From positions 1 to 64,000 of the forward strand of contig JAKFYH010000056.1 of the NCBI GenBank assembly GCA_021730945.1: a DNA stretch of 64,000 bases. Reading direction: 5' to 3'. Origin of the DNA: Acidobacteriota bacterium (lineage in GTDB: Bacteria > Acidobacteriota > Vicinamibacteria > Vicinamibacterales > UBA2999). Shown here piece by piece: positions 10,065 through 19,760 of this stretch. Made by a program: the position numbers and the translations under genes. The stretch's first letter is position 1. Every line of letters begins with the position of its first letter. The notes below the pieces were generated by a model, which worked only from the letters and a program-made list of their open reading frames with translations, was not told the DNA's origin and made no database searches.

Positions 10065-11299
10065 CGCGCGGGCTCGCTGGTGCCGACGCCCTGCCGCACC
10101 AGCCGCACACGGGTGATGCGCCGCTGCTCCGTTTCCAGAATCTCGACATCCAGTCCATCGAGGTCAAAGTGTTCACCGACCGCGGGCACCCGGCCCAGGC
10201 GTGACAGCAGGAAGCCGCCCACCGTCTCGAAGCCGTGGCCTTCGATGGTCACCTTCATCAGGTTGGCCATTTCATCGACGTCGACGCTGCCACTGAAGAG
10301 GAAGCGCCCCCGTCCTTCGTCGACGATCCGCTCGACTTCCACGTCGTACTCGTCGCGAATTTCGCCGACGATCTCTTCCAGCAGGTCTTCGACCGTCACC
10401 AGGCCGGCGGTACCGCCGTACTCGTCGACCACGATGGCGCTCTGCAGGCGCTTGCGCTGGAACTCCTTGAGCAGTTCCGGCACGCGCTTGGTCTCGGGCA
10501 CGAAATGGGCCGGACGCGTCAACGGCGCGATCGGGCCCGAGGTGGGCGCACCGCGCATGATCAGGTCCTTGACGAACACGAATCCCACCACGTTGTCCAG
10601 GGTCTCGTTGTAGACGGGAATGCGCGAATACTGCTGCTCGCGCAACAGCGCATAGAGCTGTTCGATGGTCGCTCCCTGCTCGATCCCGACGATGTCGGGC
10701 CGCGGGGTCATGACCTCGCGCACCATGGTTTCGCGAAAGTCGGCGAGGTTGCGCAGCAGTTCGCGGGCCTGGCCATCCTGCGCGGCCTCAACTTCCGCCT
10801 GCACCGGCGCCGACGCCTCGATCGGCGGCGGGTCGGCGTGGCCGACGCCGTTGCCAGGGCGTTCCCGCCGCCGGCCGGTGCCCATGCGCAGCAGCGCCGC
10901 AGTCAGGGGCCGCAACACCCGGGCGACCACATCAAAGGACGGCAACAGGATGTCGAGCACCCGTTCCGGATCGCGCCGCACCAGCAGCAGCGGCATCAGG
11001 TGTTCGCAACTGAGCATCAGGCCGATCACCGACAGGACCAGCACCGGAAATCCGGCGGGATCGACGCCGGTGGCGCGCGCCAGCAGCGCCGTCGAGAGAA
11101 CGGTAATGACCAACTGGAGAATGCGAACCGGGATGAAGAGGCGCCGCGGGTCGTTCAGGTACCAGCCCAGGGCATCGTCGCGGTCGGTGCGTTCGGCGTG
11201 AATGCGCAGGGACAATCGCATCAGCGCATTGAAACCCGCCGAGACCGTGCCCAAGTACGTGGCGGCACACCCCAGGAGGAACACGAGGAGCGGCGTCAT
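10061..11299 (-). CDS. Hemolysin/CorC-family protein (membrane domain, CBS pair, CorC_HlyC domain)
   Basis: REVMTPRPDIVGIE...SRIPVYNETLDNVVGFVFVKDL...VVDEYGGTAGLVTVEDLLEEIVGEIRDEYD. Confidence 0.88.
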   Translation of the reverse strand: MTPLLVFLLGCAATYLGTVSAGFNALMRLSLRIHAERTDRDDALGWYLNDPRRLFIPVRILQLVITVLSTALLARATGVDPAGFPVLVLSVIGLMLSCEHLMPLLLVRRDPERVLDILLPSFDVVARVLRPLTAALLRMGTGRRRERPGNGVGHADPPPIEASAPVQAEVEAAQDGQARELLRNLADFRETMVREVMTPRPDIVGIEQGATIEQLYALLREQQYSRIPVYNETLDNVVGFVFVKDLIMRGAPTSGPIAPLTRPAHFVPETKRVPELLKEFQRKRLQSAIVVDEYGGTAGLVTVEDLLEEIVGEIRDEYDVEVERIVDEGRGRFLFSGSVDVDEMANLMKVTIEGHGFETVGGFLLSRLGRVPAVGEHFDLDGLDVEILETEQRRITRVRLVRQGVGTSEPAR

Positions 11300-11748
11300 T
11301 GGCTGCGTTCGATCAGTCCTTCGCGCAGGCCTGCCTTCTTGCGCAAACGCGCCTCGGCGCGCGCCATCTTTCCGCCATCGGTATCGTGGTCATACCCCAG
11401 CAGGTGCAAGAGGCCATGCAGAGCCAGCACCTTGAACTCGGTGGCCGGCGAGTGGCCGGCCTCCCGGGCCTGCCGCGTGGCCACACCAGCCGCAATCACG
11501 ATATCGCCGAGAAACGCGCTGACGCCCGGCATGTGGGTGGCGGGAAATGACAGCACGTCGGTGGCCAGATCCTTGCCGCGAAACTGGCGGTTGAGGGCGC
11601 GCATCCGGCGGTCCGACACCACCGCAATGCTGACATCGCCACGCGCTGCCGCCGGCGCGGCACGCTGCAACCACACGGCCAGGCCGCGTGTCGCGGTCGT
11701 CCGCGCATCCGGGGTCGCGAGACTAACGTGCAGACGGGCCGCTGCCAT
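11296..11748 (-). CDS. ybeY: Endoribonuclease YbeY (rRNA maturation factor)
   Basis: [21 protein letters not shown] and [12 protein letters not shown] metal-binding motif. Confidence 0.93.
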   Translation of the reverse strand: MAAARLHVSLATPDARTTATRGLAVWLQRAAPAAARGDVSIAVVSDRRMRALNRQFRGKDLATDVLSFPATHMPGVSAFLGDIVIAAGVATRQAREAGHSPATEFKVLALHGLLHLLGYDHDTDGGKMARAEARLRKKAGLREGLIERSQ

Positions 11749-12682
11749 ATGCGTCGTACGCCTTCACAATTGCCTGCACGAGTTTGTGCCGGACCACGTC
11801 ACGGTCCTCGAAATAGGTAAAGGAGATGCCGTCCACTTTGCCCACCACTTCCATGGCCTGCACGAGGCCGGACACCCGGCCGACGGGCAGGTCAATCTGG
11901 GTGATGTCGCCCGTGACCACGGCCTTCGAACCAAAGCCCAGGCGCGTGAGAAACATCTTCATCTGTTCGCTGGTCGTATTCTGCGCCTCGTCCAGGATGA
12001 CGAAGGCATCGTTCAAGGTGCGGCCACGCATGAACGCCAGCGGTGCCACCTCGATCGTGCCGCGCTCGAGGAACCGATCCGCCTTCTCGGTATCGACCAT
12101 GTCGTAGAGCGCGTCGTATAGCGGCCGCAGATAGGGGTTGACCTTTTCCTGCAGGTCACCGGGGAGGAAGCCGAGCTTCTCGCCGGCTTCGACCGCGGGG
12201 CGCACCAGCACGATCCGGCTGACCTTCTTGCTCAACAGGTAACTGACCGCCTGCGCCATCGCCAGGTAGGTCTTGCCGGTGCCCGCCGGGCCGATGCCGA
12301 AGACGATATCGTGCTGCTCGATGGCGTCGAGATAGCGGCGCTGGTTGGCCGACTTGGGGGCAATCCGTTTCTTGCCCGCCTGGCGTAATTGGCCGTCCTT
12401 GAGGAAATGATCGCGCAGGTCGATCGCGCCGTCGTCGACGAGCAGTTGCGAGGCGGTCTTCACATCGCGGTCGGAGATGGAGTGGCCTTCAGCGATCAGC
12501 GCGCCGAGCTGTTCGATCAAGCGCGCCACCTTGGCGGTGTCCGCCGCCATGCCCTCGACCAGCAGTTCGTGCCCCTGAGTCCGGATGCGGACGTTCAGGA
12601 GGTCTTCGAGCTGCCGAAGGTTCACGTCGTAGGCCCCAAAGAGGGTCGACATGCCCGACTCGGGCACCGCTACCTTGCGCAT
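11723..12682 (-). CDS. phoH: PhoH family protein (PhoH-like ATPase)
   Basis: [21 protein letters not shown] Walker [55 protein letters not shown]. Confidence 0.95.
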   Translation of the reverse strand: MRKVAVPESGMSTLFGAYDVNLRQLEDLLNVRIRTQGHELLVEGMAADTAKVARLIEQLGALIAEGHSISDRDVKTASQLLVDDGAIDLRDHFLKDGQLRQAGKKRIAPKSANQRRYLDAIEQHDIVFGIGPAGTGKTYLAMAQAVSYLLSKKVSRIVLVRPAVEAGEKLGFLPGDLQEKVNPYLRPLYDALYDMVDTEKADRFLERGTIEVAPLAFMRGRTLNDAFVILDEAQNTTSEQMKMFLTRLGFGSKAVVTGDITQIDLPVGRVSGLVQAMEVVGKVDGISFTYFEDRDVVRHKLVQAIVKAYDAYGSGPSAR

Positions 12683-12763
12683 CGACGCCGTGCTGATTCT
12701 CGTATCTCCTTGTGTGCCAAACAGTTAACGAACTTGTGCCAAGCCTAGCATACGAAAACCGCA

Positions 12764-12786
12764 AAAGTGAAGCGGGTTCACTTCAG
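12764..12786 (-). terminator. Possible terminator downstream of aspS
   Basis: Minus strand aagtgaa-cccgc-ttcactt followed by TTGCGGTTTT; overlaps the aspS stop; weak U-tract. Confidence 0.45.
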
Positions 12787-14549
12787 GCGATCGGCTTGAT
12801 ATGCAGTTCCCGCATCTGCCTGGGGTCCACTGTCGACGGCGCGTTGCACATCAGATCCACGGCCTGTGTGGTCTTGGGGAACGGAATCACTTCACGGATC
12901 GAGGTCTCGCCGGCCAGCAGGGCACAAATGCGATCGAGGCCCAGCGCCAGGCCGCCGTGGGGCGGCGTACCGTATTCCAGAGATTCGAGGAAGAAGCCGA
13001 ATCGATTCCTGGCATCCTCGTCGGACAAGCCCAACAGGCGGAACACGTCGGCCTGGGTCTCGCGGTCGTGGATACGAATGCTGCCCCCACCGAGCTCCCA
13101 ACCATTGAGGATCACGTCGTAGGCCTTGGCCAGCACCTTGCCAGGATCCGACTTCAGCAAGTGCCGGTCTTCCTCGCGCGGGGCCGTGAACGGATGGTTC
13201 ACCGAATCCCAGCGCTTCTCGTCGGCGTTCCAGCCGAAGAGCGGGAAATCGGTGACCCAGGTCAGCTCCCAGCGGCCCTCGGGAATCAGGTTCTGCTTCT
13301 TGGCGACGTTCAACCGCAGTTGGCCCAGCACCTTCGAGGCCGCGTCCGGCGCGCCGGACGCCAGCACCAGCAAGTCGTCCTTCGAGGCGCCAGACGCCTC
13401 GAGCACGCGGCGCGTGCCCTCGTCGCCTATGGCCTTGGCCGACACCTGCACGCCGTCCGCCGTGTAGCGGGCATAGATCAGGCCGGCGGCGCCCAGCTGC
13501 TTGGCCTGGTCCACCAGGTCGTCGACCTCGCGGCGCGAGAACTTGGCGGCGCCGGGAATCACGAAGCCGCGGACGGTGCCGTCGTGGGCAATCGCCTCGC
13601 GGAAAATCCCAAATGGCGAATCGGCGAACAGAGAGCCGAAATCCTGAATCTCGAGTCCGAACCGCAGGTCGGGCTTGTCGTTGCCGTACTTCGCCATCGC
13701 CTCGGCGTACGGCATGCGGCGGAACGGCCGCGGGATCTCGACGCCAATGGCCTGGAAGCACGCCGCCAGCGCGCCCTCGACCACTTCGAACACCATCGCC
13801 TCGGTCGCAAACGACATCTCCAGGTCGACCTGCGTGAACTCCAATTGCCGGTCGGCTCTCAGTGCCTCGTCGCGGAAACACCGCGCGATCTGAACGTAGC
13901 GATCGAAGCCGGCAATCATCAGGATCTGTTTGAAGATCTGCGGCGACTGCGGCAGCGCGTAGAACTCGCCCGGGTGCACACGGCTGGGCACCAGGAAATC
14001 GCGCGCCCCCTCCGGGGTCGACTTGGTCAGGATCGGCGTCTCGATCTCGTAGAAACCCTGTTCGTCGAAATACTTGCGCAGCGCGATCGTGATGCGGTGC
14101 CGCAGCGCCAGGTTGTGCTGCAACTGCGGGCGCCGCAGGTCCAGGTAGCGATAGCGCAGCCGCGTCTCTTCCGAGACGTTCTGGTCCTCGGCAATCGAGA
14201 ACGGCGGCGTCTTGGCCTCGTTCAGGATCCGCACTTCCCGGGCGCGCACTTCGACCTCGCCGGTGGGCAGCGCCAGATTCACCGTGTCGGCCGAGCGCCG
14301 CTCGGCTTCGCCCAGAATCGCGACGACAAACTCCGAGCGAATCGGCTTCACCTTCTCGAGCAACGCGGCATCGCCCTCGATGATGACCTGCGTCAACCCG
14401 TGGCGGTCGCGGACATCGAGGAACAACAACGACCCGAGGTCGCGCACCCGGTGCACCCACCCAAGCAGGACGACGTTCTTGCCGACGTCAGTGGGACGAA
14501 GGGCGCCACAGGTGTGGGTGCGAGCGAGGGATCCGAGCTGTTCTGCCAT
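12783..14549 (-). CDS. aspS: Aspartate-tRNA ligase
   Basis: MAEQLGSLARTHTCGALRPTDVGKNVVLLGWVHRVRDLGSLLFLDVRDRHGLTQVI; C-terminal GLALGLDRICALLAGETSIREVIPFPKT. ATG at 14549 preferred over the longer ORF start. Confidence 0.96.
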   Translation of the reverse strand: MAEQLGSLARTHTCGALRPTDVGKNVVLLGWVHRVRDLGSLLFLDVRDRHGLTQVIIEGDAALLEKVKPIRSEFVVAILGEAERRSADTVNLALPTGEVEVRAREVRILNEAKTPPFSIAEDQNVSEETRLRYRYLDLRRPQLQHNLALRHRITIALRKYFDEQGFYEIETPILTKSTPEGARDFLVPSRVHPGEFYALPQSPQIFKQILMIAGFDRYVQIARCFRDEALRADRQLEFTQVDLEMSFATEAMVFEVVEGALAACFQAIGVEIPRPFRRMPYAEAMAKYGNDKPDLRFGLEIQDFGSLFADSPFGIFREAIAHDGTVRGFVIPGAAKFSRREVDDLVDQAKQLGAAGLIYARYTADGVQVSAKAIGDEGTRRVLEASGASKDDLLVLASGAPDAASKVLGQLRLNVAKKQNLIPEGRWELTWVTDFPLFGWNADEKRWDSVNHPFTAPREEDRHLLKSDPGKVLAKAYDVILNGWELGGGSIRIHDRETQADVFRLLGLSDEDARNRFGFFLESLEYGTPPHGGLALGLDRICALLAGETSIREVIPFPKTTQAVDLMCNAPSTVDPRQMRELHIKPIA

Positions 14550-14553
14550 GGAA

Positions 14554-15957
14554 CTAAATCTTTGCCTTGAGATACGCGGCCACATCAGCCCGCGGTCGCT
14601 GTTCATCCTGGCGCGTGGCGAGCGTGCGAATACTCACAGTACCCGCTTCGAGCTCAGCTTGGCCAATGACCGCTGCATATGGAATGCCCCGGCTCTGCGC
14701 ATACTGAAACTGCTTCACCGTAGCGCCCTTCTGGTTGTCTTCGGCCGGCGGCTCGGGGTAGAGCTCCACCCGCAAGCCGGCGGCGCGCAGTTCGGTGGCC
14801 AGCGCCAGGTAGAGATCGGTGCGGTGGGCGAACCACTGCACGACCATCACATCGGCGGATGAGGCGACCAGCGAGGGCGGAAACATGTTGCGCTCGGCCA
14901 TCACCACGAGAATGCGTTCAAGGCCAAGCGAGATGCCGCAGGCCGGCACGTCCTCGCCCGAGAACATGCCGATCAGGTTGTCGTAGCGGCCGCCGCCGCC
15001 CATGCTGCCGGCCAGATCGGGCACGGCAATCTCAAAAATGGCGCCGGTGTAATAGGACAATCCGCGAGCGAGACTAAAATCGAACACCACTCGCCCACGC
15101 GCCGAAGTGAATTCACAAAGAGCCAGGATCTTCTTGAGATCAACGATGGCCGTTTGTGCGGCCTCTCTCGCCGTCAATTGCGGGTGCCCTTGGTCGGCTG
15201 TGTTAAACAAAGTCTCGAACTTGTCTAACCCCTCGTTGAACGTCGCAAGAGGTCTAGCGTCGCCACGCCGCCACTTGAACTGCGACAACCAATTGATCCA
15301 CGACGCTGCTCCGTCGGCATCGTGCCCCTTCTCCATGAGGCGAGCCACCGCGTCCTTCACGTCAATCTTGTCGAGGTCGTCAGCTGCGCTCAGGAAATCC
15401 GCCCACGACGACTTCGATATCTGTCGGCCGGCGAGGAGCGCTTCAAGCAGCTTTCGGTGATTCAGACGAATCACGAAATCCGAGAAACCGAGGCGAGTGA
15501 ACACATCGGCCGCGGCGGCCAGCAGCTCGGCCTCGACCACCATCGACCTGGAGCCAATGGCGTCGACGTCGCACTGGTAGAATTCGCGGAAGCGGCCCTT
15601 CTGAGGCCGGTCGGCGCGCCACACAGGTTGCACCTGGTAGCGCTTGAAGAACTTCGGCAGCCTGGCGCGATACTCGGCCACCACCCGCGCCAGCGGCACG
15701 GTGAGGTCGTAGCGCAGCGCCAGGTCCGCCTGCCCCGTCTCGGCGCCCTCACCGCGCTTGAGAATCTTGAAGATGAGCCGATCGCCCTCTTCTCCGTACT
15801 TGCCCTGCAGCGTCTCGAGGTTTTCGACCGACGGGGTTTCGAGCGGTTCGAACCCGTACTGCTGGTAGACGTCGGCAATCACGCCGATGACATGCCGGCG
15901 CCGCCGCACGTCTTCCGGCAGGAAGTCGCGCATCCCACGAGCGGGTCCCGTGTTCAT
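14554..15957 (-). CDS. hisS: Histidine-tRNA ligase
   Basis: GMRDFLPEDVRRRRHVIGVI; LARGLSYYTGAIFEI; GGGGRYDNLIGMF. Confidence 0.95.
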   Translation of the reverse strand: MNTGPARGMRDFLPEDVRRRRHVIGVIADVYQQYGFEPLETPSVENLETLQGKYGEEGDRLIFKILKRGEGAETGQADLALRYDLTVPLARVVAEYRARLPKFFKRYQVQPVWRADRPQKGRFREFYQCDVDAIGSRSMVVEAELLAAAADVFTRLGFSDFVIRLNHRKLLEALLAGRQISKSSWADFLSAADDLDKIDVKDAVARLMEKGHDADGAASWINWLSQFKWRRGDARPLATFNEGLDKFETLFNTADQGHPQLTAREAAQTAIVDLKKILALCEFTSARGRVVFDFSLARGLSYYTGAIFEIAVPDLAGSMGGGGRYDNLIGMFSGEDVPACGISLGLERILVVMAERNMFPPSLVASSADVMVVQWFAHRTDLYLALATELRAAGLRVELYPEPPAEDNQKGATVKQFQYAQSRGIPYAAVIGQAELEAGTVSIRTLATRQDEQRPRADVAAYLKAKI

Positions 15958-16460
15958 GCCAGGTAGTCCAGGCGGTAGTTCACGTAGTTATCCGAGTACC
16001 AGCGAATCTCGGCGACTTCCTCGTCGGTCAGTTGGCGCTTGACCTTGCCCGGCCGGCCCATGACCAGCGAGCGCGCGGGAATCCGCGTGCCCTCGGTCAG
16101 CAACGTCCCGGCCGCGATGACCGAATCCGGCTCAATGTGCACGCCGTTGAGCAGCACAGCCGCCATGCCGACCAGCACGCGGTCTTCGATCGTCGTGCCA
16201 TGCACGACCGCCGAGTGGCCGATGGTGACCTCGTCGCCGATGATCGTCGGATGCGTGTCGCGCATCACGTGGATCATCGTCAGGTCCTGGATATTGGTGC
16301 GGGCGCCGATGCGAATCCGGTTCACGTCGCCGCGAATCACGACGTTCATCCAGACCGACGACTCCGCGCCAATTTCGACATCGCCAATGACCTGCGCGCT
16401 CTGGTCGACGTAGCTGCCGTCGGCGACGAGCGGCGTCTTGCCCTTGAAAGACCGGATCAC
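15954..16460 (-). CDS. Gamma-carbonic anhydrase family protein (left-handed beta-helix hexapeptide repeats)
   Basis: VIRSFKGKTPLVADGSYVDQSAQVIGDVEIGAESSVWMNVVIRGDVNRIRIGARTNIQDLTMIHV; GTG start at 16460 chosen because the longer ORF runs into dcd in another frame. Confidence 0.88.
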   Translation of the reverse strand: MIRSFKGKTPLVADGSYVDQSAQVIGDVEIGAESSVWMNVVIRGDVNRIRIGARTNIQDLTMIHVMRDTHPTIIGDEVTIGHSAVVHGTTIEDRVLVGMAAVLLNGVHIEPDSVIAAGTLLTEGTRIPARSLVMGRPGKVKRQLTDEEVAEIRWYSDNYVNYRLDYLA

Positions 16461-16462
16461 GG

Positions 16463-17017
16463 CTAAATCTTGGGAAGTGTCACGCCGCGCTGGGCCTGAT
16501 ACTTCCCCTTCTTGTCCTTGTACGAGATCTCGCACGGCTCGTCGCTCTGGAAGAACAGCACCTGGGCAATGCCCTCGTTGGCGTAGATCTTGGCCGGCAG
16601 CGGCGTGGTATTGGAAATCTCGATCGTGACGTGGCCCTCCCACTCGGGCTCGAACGGCGTCACATTGACGATGATCCCGCAGCGGGCGTAGGTCGACTTG
16701 CCGAGGCACACCGTCAGCACGTCGCGGGGAATGCGGAAGTACTCCACCGTCGAAGCGAGCGCAAAGGAATTCGGCGGCACGATGCACTCGTCGCCGACGA
16801 TGTCGACAAACGACTTCGGGTCGAAGTTCTTCGGGTCGACCACCGTGTTATAGACGTTGGTGAACACCTTGAACTCGTTACCGACGCGGCAATCGTAGCC
16901 GTACGACGACACGCCGTACGACACCACGCCAGCCCGCACCTGGCGATCCTCGAACGGTTCGATCATGCCGTGCTCGAGTGCCATCTTGCGAATCCACCGA
17001 TCTGCCTTTATCGCCAT
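16463..17017 (-). CDS. dcd: dCTP deaminase
   Basis: [52 protein letters not shown]. Confidence 0.94.
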   Translation of the reverse strand: MAIKADRWIRKMALEHGMIEPFEDRQVRAGVVSYGVSSYGYDCRVGNEFKVFTNVYNTVVDPKNFDPKSFVDIVGDECIVPPNSFALASTVEYFRIPRDVLTVCLGKSTYARCGIIVNVTPFEPEWEGHVTIEISNTTPLPAKIYANEGIAQVLFFQSDEPCEISYKDKKGKYQAQRGVTLPKI

Positions 17018-17056
17018 GAACCCCCGTGATCGAACCCGCGTGATCGAACCCGCGTC
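17018..17056 (-). repeat. 14-bp tandem repeat (gaacccgcgtgatc, ~2.7 copies) filling the ndk-dcd spacer
   Basis: gaacccccgtgatc gaacccgcgtgatc gaacccgcgtc between the ndk stop and dcd ATG. Confidence 0.9.
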
Positions 17057-17467
17057 CTACAGTTCCATTCCGCGGAAGAAATAGCCCAGCTCGAAGGCCG
17101 CCGTCTCCGGCGCATCCGATCCGTGCGTCGCATTGTTGTCAATCGAGGCGCCGAAGTCCTTGCGCATGGTGCCCGGCTCGGCCTTGGCCGGATCGGTGGC
17201 GCCCATCAGGTCGCGCCACTTCTTGATGGCATCGGCCGCCTCGAGGCACAGCACCACGCAGGGGCCCGACGACATGAAGTCGGTCAGTCCGCCGAAAAAC
17301 GGCCGCGCCTTGTGCACGTGATAGAACCCCTCGGCCTCGGCCTTGCTCATGTGGATCATCCGCATCCCGACGACGCGGAATCCGGCCCCTTCGATGCGAG
17401 CGAGAATCTGTCCAGCGACGCCGTTCTTGACGGCATCCGGTTTAATGATGGCGAACGTTCTTTGCAT
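17057..17467 (-). CDS. ndk: Nucleoside diphosphate kinase
   Basis: [60 protein letters not shown]. Confidence 0.97.
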   Translation of the reverse strand: MQRTFAIIKPDAVKNGVAGQILARIEGAGFRVVGMRMIHMSKAEAEGFYHVHKARPFFGGLTDFMSSGPCVVLCLEAADAIKKWRDLMGATDPAKAEPGTMRKDFGASIDNNATHGSDAPETAAFELGYFFRGMEL

Positions 17468-17476
17468 ATCCGAACG

Positions 17477-17482
17477 ATTATA
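17477..17482 (-). promoter_or_regulatory. Candidate -10 box (TATAAT) for ndk
   Basis: Minus strand TATAAT-9 nt-ATG; no convincing -35. Confidence 0.45.
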
Positions 17483-17484
17483 TT

Positions 17485-17526
17485 CGGGATCCAGGGTCCG
17501 GGATCCGGGGGCCGGGGGCCGGAAAC
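17485..17526 (-). repeat. 7-bp tandem repeat (cgggatc/cgggggc, ~6 units) in the pheA-ndk spacer
   Basis: cgggatc cagggtc cgggatc cgggggc cgggggc cggaaac. Confidence 0.8.
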
Positions 17527-17533
17527 GGCCACT

Positions 17534-18670
17534 TCACCGGGGCAACTCCCGGGATGGGTAGCATCCCAGCACCTTCAAGAACACGGTCCGGGCGGCCAGG
17601 CCGGCCAGGGCCGCCTGAATGCGCGGCTCGCCCAGGTGGCCCTCCACGTCGATGTAGAACACGTACTCCCACGGTGTGCCCGGGCGGGGCCTGGACTCGA
17701 GCTTGGTCAGGTTCAAGCCCTCCTCCGCGATGATATTGAGGCAGCGCACCAGCGCGCCGTGTTCGTGGCGCGTCGCCAGCACCAGTGAGACCTTCGCCGC
17801 AATCCGCGGGTCGCAGTCGAGCGGACTGGCGGCCACGACCACGAATCGGGTGTAGTTGACCGCCTGATTGGCAATGTCGCGAGCCAGGACCTGAAGCCCG
17901 AAGTGGGCGCCCGCCTCCTCGCTGGCGATGGCGGCCTCACCCGGGTCGCCGAGGTCGCGCACGTGCTGGGCGGCCAGGGCGGTATTGGCGGCCGCAACCC
18001 CCTCGCAACCAGCCAACCCCGACAGAAACTCGCTGCATTGGGCCAGGGCCTGCGGGTGCGAGTGGATCCGCCGGATCGATTCGATCGGCACATTGGCCAC
18101 GCCCAACAGGCAGTGACGCACATCGACCACTTCCTCGCCCACCAGCGACAGGTTGTAGCGCAGCAGCAGGTCGTAGGCCTCATAGACCGAGCCGGCGGTG
18201 GTGTTCTCGATCGGCAGCATGCCGCGGTCGACGTGCCCCTCGATTACCGCCTCGAGCATCGCCTTGAACGTCGGATAGGCCTTGAGGCCGACCGCGCGGC
18301 TGGTCACGCCGAAGTGCTGCAGAGCCGCCTGATGGCCATAGGCGCCCTCCGTCCCCTGGAAGGCCACCCGCACTTCCGGCGTGTCGGGGGCAACCTGGAG
18401 CTGGTCCTGCTGACGCCGCACCGAGTCGTCCAGGATCTCGCGGAAGATCCGGCGGACAAACGCCGGATCCAGCCCGAGACGCTCGCCCACCGCGGACCGG
18501 TGCTGCAGCAGCGCGGTTTCGCGGTCGGTATCGCGCACCGGACCATCGCCATCCGCCTTCACCCGGGCAATGTCGCGGGCCAGCCGTGCCCGCTCGCCGA
18601 GCGCCGACACCAGCACCTGGTCGATGTCGTCCAGGCTCTTGCGAAGCGCCGCCAGGTCATGACTCGTCAT
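17534..18670 (-). CDS. pheA: Prephenate dehydratase with N-terminal chorismate mutase domain (P-protein)
   Basis: LAALRKSLDDIDQVLVSALGERARLARDIARVKADG (CM); VRVAFQGTEGAYGHQAALQHFG, PIENTTAGSVYEAYDLLL (PDT); KLESRPRPGTPWEYVFYIDVEGH (ACT). Confidence 0.95.
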   Translation of the reverse strand: MTSHDLAALRKSLDDIDQVLVSALGERARLARDIARVKADGDGPVRDTDRETALLQHRSAVGERLGLDPAFVRRIFREILDDSVRRQQDQLQVAPDTPEVRVAFQGTEGAYGHQAALQHFGVTSRAVGLKAYPTFKAMLEAVIEGHVDRGMLPIENTTAGSVYEAYDLLLRYNLSLVGEEVVDVRHCLLGVANVPIESIRRIHSHPQALAQCSEFLSGLAGCEGVAAANTALAAQHVRDLGDPGEAAIASEEAGAHFGLQVLARDIANQAVNYTRFVVVAASPLDCDPRIAAKVSLVLATRHEHGALVRCLNIIAEEGLNLTKLESRPRPGTPWEYVFYIDVEGHLGEPRIQAALAGLAARTVFLKVLGCYPSRELPR

Positions 18671-18693
18671 TTGCTCCCGCTCTCCCAAAAAGA

Positions 18694-18729
18694 AAACCGC
18701 CGCCCCAGCGTCAACTGGGGCGGCGGTTT
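18694..18729 (-). terminator. Intrinsic terminator/attenuator immediately upstream of pheA
   Basis: Minus strand AAACCGCCGCCCCAG-TTGACG-CTGGGGCGGCGGTTT followed by TCTTTTT; perfect 15-bp stem 24 nt from the pheA ATG. Confidence 0.9.
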
Positions 18730-18758
18730 CAGGTCCTTCCGACTGGCGACTTGCTGAC

Positions 18759-18842
18759 TTAGTGCCGGACCGACACGCCTCCCCGGGCGGCCGTAAAGCC
18801 GCCGATGGTAAAGGACGTAAAGTTCCGCGTCGCGCCGATCAT
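18759..18842 (-). CDS. Putative pheA leader peptide, 27 aa: MIGATRNFTSFTIGGFTAARGGVSVRH
   Basis: Short ORF between a promoter-like sequence and the terminator; three Phe codons, all TTT. Confidence 0.7.
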   Translation of the reverse strand: MIGATRNFTSFTIGGFTAARGGVSVRH

Positions 18843-18849
18843 CGCGCGC

Positions 18850-18875
18850 AGTATAGCCGAGTTCGGTCCTGTCAA
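18850..18875 (-). promoter_or_regulatory. Candidate promoter for the pheA leader
   Basis: Minus strand TTGACA (18875-18870), 14-nt spacer, TATACT (18855-18850); -10 ends 7 nt before the leader ATG. The spacer is shorter than the usual 17. Confidence 0.5.
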
Positions 18876-18887
18876 TTCACTCGCCTT

Positions 18888-19760
18888 TTACTTCATGACT
18901 TCGACCAGCGCCTGGCCCATGTCGGCCGGGCTCTTGACGACGCGGACGCCGGCCGCGGTGAGCGCGGCCATCTTCTCGGCTGCCGTGCCCTTGCCGCCGG
19001 CAATGATGGCGCCGGCATGGCCCATCCGGCGGCCTTCGGGCGCGGTTTGCCCGGCAATAAACGCCACGATCGGCTTCTTGAAGTTCACCTTGATCCAGGC
19101 GGCCGCCTCTTCCTCGGCCGACCCGCCAATCTCGCCGATCATGATCACGGCGTCGGTCTCCGGGTCCTTCTGGAACAGGTCCAGCGCGTCGATGTGCGTG
19201 GTCCCGATCATCGGGTCGCCACCGATGCCGATGCAGGTGCTCTGCCCCAGACCCTGCCGGGTCAGCTGATCGATCGCCTCATAGGTGAGCGTGCCGCTCT
19301 TCGAGACGATGCCGATCCGGCCTTCCTTGCAGATGTTGGCGGGAATGATGCCGGCCTTGCCCTTGCCCGGCGAGATGATGCCCGGGCAATTGGGACCGAT
19401 CAGGCGGGTGCCCGGGTAGTCCTTCAGGAAGGTCATGGCCTTGAGCATGTCGATCACCGGAATGCCCTCGGTGATGCACACGGCAAGACCGATGCCGGCC
19501 TCGGCCGCTTCCATGATCGCGTCGGCGGCAAACGGGGGCGGCACGAAGATCACCGACGCGTTGGCGCCGGTCTGCTGGACCGCGTCGGCCACGGTGTTGA
19601 ATACCGGCCACCCTTCGTGGGTAGTGCCGCCCTTGCCGGGCGTGACGCCTCCAACCACGGTGGTGTGATACGCGGCCGCTGCCTTGGCGTGAAAGGTGCC
19701 CTCGCGGCCGGTGAGGCCTTGCACGATGAGGCGCGTGTTCTTGTCGAGCAGGACTGCCAT
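18888..19760 (-). CDS. sucD: Succinate-CoA ligase subunit alpha
   Basis: [66 protein letters not shown]. Confidence 0.97.
   Translation of the reverse strand: MAVLLDKNTRLIVQGLTGREGTFHAKAAAAYHTTVVGGVTPGKGGTTHEGWPVFNTVADAVQQTGANASVIFVPPPFAADAIMEAAEAGIGLAVCITEGIPVIDMLKAMTFLKDYPGTRLIGPNCPGIISPGKGKAGIIPANICKEGRIGIVSKSGTLTYEAIDQLTRQGLGQSTCIGIGGDPMIGTTHIDALDLFQKDPETDAVIMIGEIGGSAEEEAAAWIKVNFKKPIVAFIAGQTAPEGRRMGHAGAIIAGGKGTAAEKMAALTAAGVRVVKSPADMGQALVEVMK

Noticed and set aside
10235-12121. 628-aa + strand ORF opposite the CorC-like/ybeY/phoH genes
   Set aside because: Runs across three conserved minus-strand genes; no recognisable motifs; high-GC artefact.
12801-14570. 589-aa + strand ORF opposite aspS
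   Set aside because: Mirror of the aspS coding frame; no family features.
16461-16787. Extended N-terminus of the gamma-carbonic anhydrase ORF
   Set aside because: Overlaps dcd in another frame; the hexapeptide-repeat protein begins naturally at the GTG near 16460.
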